DNA from: JAKALX01 sp964508715
GTDB lineage: Bacteria; Chloroflexota; Dehalococcoidia; Tepidiformales; Tepidiformaceae
Assembly: GCA_964508715.1 (NCBI GenBank)
Contig: CAZDUX010000018.1
Location: 1 to 62,387 of the forward strand
Length of the DNA stretch: 62,387 nucleotides
Direction: 5' to 3'
Below the pieces are notes generated by a model. That model was given only the letters and a program-made list of their open reading frames with translations. It did no database searches and had not been told where the DNA came from. Every line of letters starts with the position of its first letter. Within the stretch, counting starts at the first letter, position 1. Position numbers and translations under genes: made by a program. Below are positions 57,991 to 62,387 of the stretch, in pieces.

Positions 57991-59196
57991 GTGCCCGCAC
58001 CGCTCGAAGGGATCACCGTCATCGAAGCTGCGAACTACGTCGCCGCACCATCAGCGGGTGCACTGATGGCCGACCTCGGCGCGACGGTGATCAAGATCGA
58101 GCCACCGGGCGGCGAGGTAATGCGCGGCGTTGTCCCCACCGGCGGCGATGCGCGGATGCCCTTCAATTTTCTCTTTGAGCTGGAAAACCGCGGCAAGAAG
58201 TCCGTCACCATTGCGCTCGATGCTCCAGGCGGCCCGGAATTGCTGCTACGGCTCATCGAGGGTGCCGATGTGTTCCTCACGAATCTGATGGCACCCCGGC
58301 TGGAGCGGTTCGGGCTCCGGCCCGGCGATGTTCTGGCGAGAAACCCCCGCGTTGTCTATGTCAGTGTTACCGGCTATGGCATCGACGGCCCGGATGCCGC
58401 GCGGCCCGGGTTTGATTTCTCCGCATTCTGGGCGCGCTCGGGGATCATGTCGCTGGTCGGACATCCGGGTGCGCCGCCAGTGCTCAGCCGCATCGCCCAG
58501 GGAGACCATACGACGGGAGTCAACACACTGGCGGCGACGCTGGCAGCGCTGCGGCTTCGGGATATGACGGGCGACGGGCAGGTCGTCGACATCTCGCTCC
58601 AGCACACGGGTGTCTACACCATCGCAACGGACATCTCCCGCACACTGGTCGATGGGAGCCAGCCAAAGACACATGATCGGACGGCACCTGACAACCCGCT
58701 GTTCAACACGTACCCGACACGCGACGGGCACTGGATCCTGCTTGTACACATGACTCCGGACCCCTACTGGCCAAGGCTCTGCCGGGCACTGCACTGCGAG
58801 GAGATGGCGGAAGACCCGGCATTCGCGACGATGGCCGCCCGGCGGGCACGCGGAGCGGAGCTTTCGGCGTTCATCGAAGGCCGGTTCCTGGCTGAGGATC
58901 TCGAGCACTGGGCGGTGCAGCTCGATACACACGGCGTGATCTGGGCGCCGATGGTAGGGCTGCCCGAGGTTGTCGCTGATCCTTCGCTCCGGCATCGGAA
59001 CGCATTCCAGCCGATCGAAGGCGGCGATGGCCAGGCCGGCGAGACGGTCGGGGCACCATTCGTAATTCGAGGAGCAGACGTGCGGGCGCGCGGCATGGCC
59101 TCGGGTCCCGGCGCCGACACTGCGGACGTGCTCTCACTGGCTGGTCTGACAGACGCAGAGGTCGCCAGACTGGCAGCAAACGGCGTTTTCGGATAG
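57991..59196 (+). CDS. family III CoA-transferase (CaiB/BaiF type)
   Basis: A 401-aa CoA transferase. VIEAANYVAAPSAGALMADLGATVIKIEPPGGEVMRG at the start is the CoA loop; the later RPGFDFSAFWARSGIMS and FNTYPTRDGHWIL are typical. The catalytic Asp usually sits near residue 165-170, in the neighbourhood of the GDHTTGV segment; I cannot fix it with certainty. It moves CoA between carboxylic acids. The GTG start follows GAGG. Acceptor unknown. Confidence 0.9.
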   Translation: MPAPLEGITVIEAANYVAAPSAGALMADLGATVIKIEPPGGEVMRGVVPTGGDARMPFNFLFELENRGKKSVTIALDAPGGPELLLRLIEGADVFLTNLMAPRLERFGLRPGDVLARNPRVVYVSVTGYGIDGPDAARPGFDFSAFWARSGIMSLVGHPGAPPVLSRIAQGDHTTGVNTLAATLAALRLRDMTGDGQVVDISLQHTGVYTIATDISRTLVDGSQPKTHDRTAPDNPLFNTYPTRDGHWILLVHMTPDPYWPRLCRALHCEEMAEDPAFATMAARRARGAELSAFIEGRFLAEDLEHWAVQLDTHGVIWAPMVGLPEVVADPSLRHRNAFQPIEGGDGQAGETVGAPFVIRGADVRARGMASGPGADTADVLSLAGLTDAEVARLAANGVFG

Positions 59197-59220
59197 CGGC
59201 GCGGGATGAATTGGAGCGTG

Positions 59221-59226
59221 TAGAAT
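59221..59226 (+). promoter_or_regulatory. -10 box of the cupin gene
   Basis: TAGAAT, then CCCCGTC (7 nt) and ATG at 59234. No Shine-Dalgarno: leaderless-like. Confidence 0.5.
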
Positions 59227-59233
59227 CCCCGTC

Positions 59234-59623
59234 ATGGTGAAGGTGATTCGACCCGAAGGCCGGGATGGTGGTACAGCCCAGACACCGGGAATGAAGCGCG
59301 AGGCGGGGATCTCGAACGCACTCACCGGGTCCGAAGGGCTCTGGATGGGGACGGCAGTCAATGCCGCGGGCGCCTCGAGCGGGGCGCACCACCACGGTGC
59401 GAACGAAAGTGGCATCTATATCCTTCGTGGGTACGTGCGGTTTCGCTGGGGCGAGAAGCTCGAGCACATCGTAGATACGGAACCGGGCGACTTCGTCTTC
59501 ATTCCGCCGTTCGAAGTGCACATGGAAGAGAACCTCGACGAGACGGCCGAGGCAGAACTGCTCCTCGCGAGGAACAGCCAGGAGCAGATCGTGGTGAACG
59601 TCCCGGACCCGCGCGAGAGCTAA
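59234..59623 (+). CDS. cupin-fold protein
   Basis: A 129-aa single-domain cupin. The metal site shows SGAHHHGANESGIYILRG (two His and a Glu) and a second-motif region PGDFVFIPPFEVHMEEN with the last His. It binds a divalent metal and may be an enzyme or a small-molecule sensor. The stop is 3 nt from the end of the convergent DUF309 gene. Confidence 0.85.
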   Translation: MVKVIRPEGRDGGTAQTPGMKREAGISNALTGSEGLWMGTAVNAAGASSGAHHHGANESGIYILRGYVRFRWGEKLEHIVDTEPGDFVFIPPFEVHMEENLDETAEAELLLARNSQEQIVVNVPDPRES

Positions 59624-59626
59624 CAG

Positions 59627-60136
59627 CTACTCGGCGACGGTGATCTCCATCTCGAGGGCATTGCCGTCAGCGTCGAAGCCCCACGCGTTCCACCTCCGGC
59701 TTTCGCTGGCAAGGGCCAGCGCATCGAAGGTGAAGAACGGCCGGCGAGCGAGATCGAATTCATCGAGACGGCCCGGGAGGAGCTGGCGAACGCGAGCGAG
59801 GGCGTCTTCCGCGTCGCGCGCGATGGTTTCGATGTCCCAGCCCATGCCCCCCTGCGGGCGATATGGGGCGAGGTACTCGACGGCCGTGCGAAGGAGGCGT
59901 TCGGACCCGTACTCGGTCTGCCGTGAGATGTGGACAAACCCCGCTGCAATATGGATAAGCCCCTTGTAGAGGTTGCGAACAGGCCCCCGCTCCTGTTGCC
60001 AGATCTCCTCGAGCCACTCATGGGCCTCGAAGAAACGGCTCGCGTTGTAGTCGTCGCAGGCACGCTGGAAATTGCCGGGCACGGTGATCCGCTTCGTGAC
60101 CAGGTGCTTTCGCCGCCGGGGCGCTTGTTGCGTCAT
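59627..60136 (-). CDS. DUF309-type protein
   Basis: A 169-aa helical protein. The DUF309 core is FQRACDDYNASRFFEAHEWLEEIWQ (N-G/A-x-F-x-x-x-H-E-x-x-E), then LYKGLIHIAAGFVHI. Function unknown; often found near sigma or riboflavin genes in other bacteria. TACTCT (60143-60148, minus strand) ends 6 nt before the ATG at 60136: leaderless-like. Confidence 0.82.
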   Translation of the reverse strand: MTQQAPRRRKHLVTKRITVPGNFQRACDDYNASRFFEAHEWLEEIWQQERGPVRNLYKGLIHIAAGFVHISRQTEYGSERLLRTAVEYLAPYRPQGGMGWDIETIARDAEDALARVRQLLPGRLDEFDLARRPFFTFDALALASESRRWNAWGFDADGNALEMEITVAE

Positions 60137-60213
60137 GGGAGGAGAGTAGCAGCGATGTGCGCGGAACGCGTCGTCGTTTGAGAATGGGCGGGAATCATTC
60201 CGAGGGGTGCGAC

Positions 60214-60402
60214 ATGACCGATGCCCATGCCCAGGCGCACGACCCGCACGATACCCACCATGCCCCGGCAGACCCGAATGCGGCGCCGATGCACCAGGAG
60301 GTGCGTTTTGACTTCCCGCAGACAGCGTTGTGGTTCGCGTGGGGGCTTGGCGCCGTGGCGATGATCCTCGGTGTCGTCCTGGGTCTTGCCGCAAACAACT
60401 AA
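60214..60402 (+). CDS. small His-rich membrane protein
   Basis: A 62-aa protein: a His/Asp/Ala/Pro-rich N-terminus (DAHAQAHDPHDTHHAPADPN) that could bind a metal, then one hydrophobic helix (LWFAWGLGAVAMILGVVLGLA). No family known to me. Start is ATG at 60214, with GAGGGG upstream. Confidence 0.5.
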   Translation: MTDAHAQAHDPHDTHHAPADPNAAPMHQEVRFDFPQTALWFAWGLGAVAMILGVVLGLAANN

Positions 60403-60469
60403 TCAGAATATTCAGGAGAACTTCACGTAAGGGAAAGCATCCGTTCGGTTGTCACGGTATGATTCCCAG

Positions 60470-60976
60470 ATGGAGACGCTTCGCAGCCCCCGCGCGACGC
60501 CCGGCTCTCGTGTATTACTTCGTGCTACGAAGTATGACGGTGCCGCTCACTGGATTCAGCCGTTCCAGGTGCTCTCTGACGATGGCACACTGATCGTCAC
60601 CCAATACCGTGCCAGGACTCCTATCTATACCAGCCGCGGCGAGTTCCGCTCGCCATATGACAGCCGTGTCTACTTCTGGCGCGACCGCTGGTACAACGTA
60701 TTCCGCCTTTCGCGGCCGGGCTGTGCACTCTCACTCTGGTACTGCAACATCACCACTCCACCAACTTTCGATGGTTGCCAGCTCGGTTATGTAGATCTCG
60801 ATCTCGACGTCGTAGTGCGCGCAGATGGCACCATCGACTTGCTGGATGAGGACGAGTTCCTTGCACACCAACGGAAGTACAGCTACCCGATCGAGGTGGT
60901 GGCGCGAGCCGAGGAGGCAGCACGGGAGGTGGCCGGGCTCGCACGCGAGGGCGCGTTCCCATTCAGCCAGCGTTAG
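60470..60976 (+). CDS. DUF402-family protein
   Basis: A 168-aa protein of the FomD/DUF402 type (YVDLDLDVVVRADGTIDLLDE motif with the metal-site Asp residues; before it PIYTSRGEF and VYFWRDRWYNVF). Members hydrolyse nucleoside diphosphates, acyl-nucleotides or cytidylyl intermediates; here the substrate is unknown. TATGAT ends 6 nt before the ATG: leaderless-like. Confidence 0.8.
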   Translation: METLRSPRATPGSRVLLRATKYDGAAHWIQPFQVLSDDGTLIVTQYRARTPIYTSRGEFRSPYDSRVYFWRDRWYNVFRLSRPGCALSLWYCNITTPPTFDGCQLGYVDLDLDVVVRADGTIDLLDEDEFLAHQRKYSYPIEVVARAEEAAREVAGLAREGAFPFSQR

Positions 60977-61022
60977 CACAGCGCTTCTCTGATTTCGCCG
61001 CACCCTCTACCCTAGACTGCCT

Positions 61023-62387
61023 ATGGCCGACGCTCGCGATATCCGCCAGCACCTCGAGGTGCTTCTTACCCAGGCGGTCCGTGCCGCCATCACCGCCGGG
61101 GAGCTTCCCGACGTCGCTCTTCCCGACAGCGGCCTCGAGCGCCCGAAAGATCCCGCGAACGGTGACTTTGCGAGCACGCTGCCGATGCGCATGGCCCGGG
61201 CTGCGATGAAGCCGCCGATTGTCATCGCCGAGGCGATTGTGCGGCACATGCCGGGGGACCCGGCGATCGAGATGCCAACGGTCGCGGCGCCGGGCTTCAT
61301 CAACCTCCGCTTGTCGGACGCGTTCATCCAGGGGCAGATCGAACACGTGATAACGGCCGGTACCGGCTACGCCGATATCGCGGCTGGCAAGGGGAAGAAA
61401 GCGCAGGTGGAGTTCGTGAGCGCGAACCCCACGGGTCCCCTTCATGTGGGCAATGGCCGCGGCGCGGCGATCGGCGATGCACTCGCCTCGGCGTTGAGCG
61501 CGGCCGGCTACGAGGTCGAGCGGGAGTATTACGTCAACGACGCGGGGACCCAGACCGACACCTTTGGGGAGACACTCTACGCGCGCTACCAGCAGCTCTT
61601 CGGGCGAGATACGCCCATACCGAGTGATGGTTACCCCGGTGAGTACATGGTTACGCTCGCGCAGGCCATCAAGGACGAGGCCGCGGGGGCCTACCTCAGG
61701 CCTGAGGGCGAACCGGCACCCGCGAGCCTCGCGCAGGTTGGCATCCAGCTCATGGTCCGGCAGATCGCGCAGACACTCGAGGCGTTCGGCGTGCATTACG
61801 AGCGCTGGTACAGCGAGAAGTCGCTGTATGAGCCGGGCGGCATGTTCGAGGAGTCGATGGCCATCCTCCGCGAGAAGGGTCAGCTCGTAGAACGCGAAGG
61901 CGCCACCTGGTTCACCTCGAGCGAACTCGGGGAGGACAAGGACAACGTCGTCATCCGTTCCGACGGGCGGCCAACCTACTACGCAAGCGACATCGCCTAC
62001 CACTACGACAAGTTTGTCCGGCGGGGCTTCAACCTCGTCATCGATGTGTGGGGCGCCGATCATCATGGCCACGTCTCACGTCTCAAGACGGCAACAGGTG
62101 CGGTTGGCGGTAACGCCGAAGGGCTGCACGTTCTGCTCTACCAGCTCGTCGTGCTAAAGCGCGGCGGCGAGGTCGTCCGGCTTTCGAAGCGCGGTGGTGA
62201 GATCATCACGCTCGAGGAACTCATCGAAGAGGTCGGTAAGGACGCCGCCCGGTTCTTCTTCTTGCTGCGGTCACCCGGCGCCCAGATGGAGTTCGACCTC
62301 GACCTGGCGGTCAAGCAGTCGAGCGAGAACCCGGTGTATTACGTGCAGTACGCTCATGCGCGATTGGCCAGCATCCTCGACCGGGCA
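61023..62387 (+). CDS. argS: arginyl-tRNA synthetase (partial)
   Basis: 455 codons of a class I aminoacyl-tRNA synthetase; the gene runs off the window. The HIGH box is HVGN in VSANPTGPLHVGNGRGA near 137; the KMSKS-like motif is RLSKRGGE near 390. The N-terminal additional domain (1-110) contains the tRNA D-loop-binding module. The ATG at 61023 is preceded by TACCCT/TAGACT, a poorly placed -10, without a Shine-Dalgarno. C-terminal anticodon-binding domain lies outside. Confidence 0.94.
   Translation, partial: MADARDIRQHLEVLLTQAVRAAITAGELPDVALPDSGLERPKDPANGDFASTLPMRMARAAMKPPIVIAEAIVRHMPGDPAIEMPTVAAPGFINLRLSDAFIQGQIEHVITAGTGYADIAAGKGKKAQVEFVSANPTGPLHVGNGRGAAIGDALASALSAAGYEVEREYYVNDAGTQTDTFGETLYARYQQLFGRDTPIPSDGYPGEYMVTLAQAIKDEAAGAYLRPEGEPAPASLAQVGIQLMVRQIAQTLEAFGVHYERWYSEKSLYEPGGMFEESMAILREKGQLVEREGATWFTSSELGEDKDNVVIRSDGRPTYYASDIAYHYDKFVRRGFNLVIDVWGADHHGHVSRLKTATGAVGGNAEGLHVLLYQLVVLKRGGEVVRLSKRGGEIITLEELIEEVGKDAARFFFLLRSPGAQMEFDLDLAVKQSSENPVYYVQYAHARLASILDRA

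Noticed and set aside
60963..62072. 369-codon minus-strand frame opposite argS
   Set aside because: argS is on the plus strand with clear HIGH and KMSKS motifs; the opposite frame is a shadow.
1..62387. CRISPR arrays, insertion sequences, rRNA operons or prophage
   Set aside because: No evenly spaced direct repeats, transposase, integrase, terminase, rRNA sequence or tRNA clusters were seen in reading the window.

Overview
The window is a dense, GC-rich bacterial chromosome segment with about 75 genes, mostly in short operons with overlapping stop and start codons. I see no plasmid, phage or insertion-sequence core, no rRNA or tRNA and no CRISPR array. Gene content suggests a Chloroflexota-like aerobe: a B12-dependent class II ribonucleotide reductase with nrdR, a KorAB-type 2-oxoacid:ferredoxin oxidoreductase, a radical SAM/B12 protein of the TIGR03960 type, NarL-type two-component regulation, and several DinB, SDR, CaiB and luciferase-like enzymes. 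The phylum is an inference; no marker was compared.

Layout. 1-1529: end of a class V aminotransferase and an exported PQQ-type sugar dehydrogenase. 1522-8142 (minus): a surface-polysaccharide operon with a phosphoglycosyl transferase, a WbpM-like dehydratase and the four WbpA/B/E/D-type enzymes that together make UDP-GlcNAc(3NAc)A. 8179-8727: toxin-antitoxin-like pair. 8808-19829: radical SAM protein, enoyl-CoA hydratase, two tandem M15 peptidases, two alpha/beta hydrolases, a transglycosylase, DinB, and a LysR-PHP-luciferase-like operon. 19920-24001 (minus): korA-korB flanked by two CBS-domain genes, one frameshifted. 24216-31740: tandem-HD protein, cytidylate kinase-like protein, lipoprotein, an RHS remnant, hydrolase, MocR regulator, ilvE. 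31850-37273 (minus): lipoprotein, kinase-like protein, DinB pair, enolase, peptide deformylase. 37407-39810: nadB-nadC. 40273-43651: SDRs, GNAT and an AhpD-like gene with an in-frame TGA. 43931-46203: pseudo-receiver, histidine kinase, response regulator. 46548-49904: nrdR, a small unknown gene, nrdJ. 50001-54135: yggS-proC-yggT-yggT and an ABC exporter. 54301-55611 (minus): infC-rpmI-rplT. 55707-62387: galU, a nuclease-like fusion protein, a CoA transferase, cupin, DUF309, DUF402 and the start of argS.

Most notable points. (1) At 41356-41922 an AhpD/carboxymuconolactone decarboxylase-like gene carries TGA exactly where the second cysteine of its CxxC site should be, and a SECIS-like hairpin starts within a few bases: a candidate CxxU selenoprotein. 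(2) Twelve genes have a TAnnnT box ending 6 or 7 nt before the start codon and little or no Shine-Dalgarno, which points to leaderless transcription as a common mode here. (3) The second yggT seems to start at ATC. (4) A CBS gene beside korAB is broken by one missing base. (5) A short RHS/YD-repeat fragment lies between unrelated genes. (6) Several operator-like dyads sit at nadB, nrdR, ilvE, lysR and mocR promoters.
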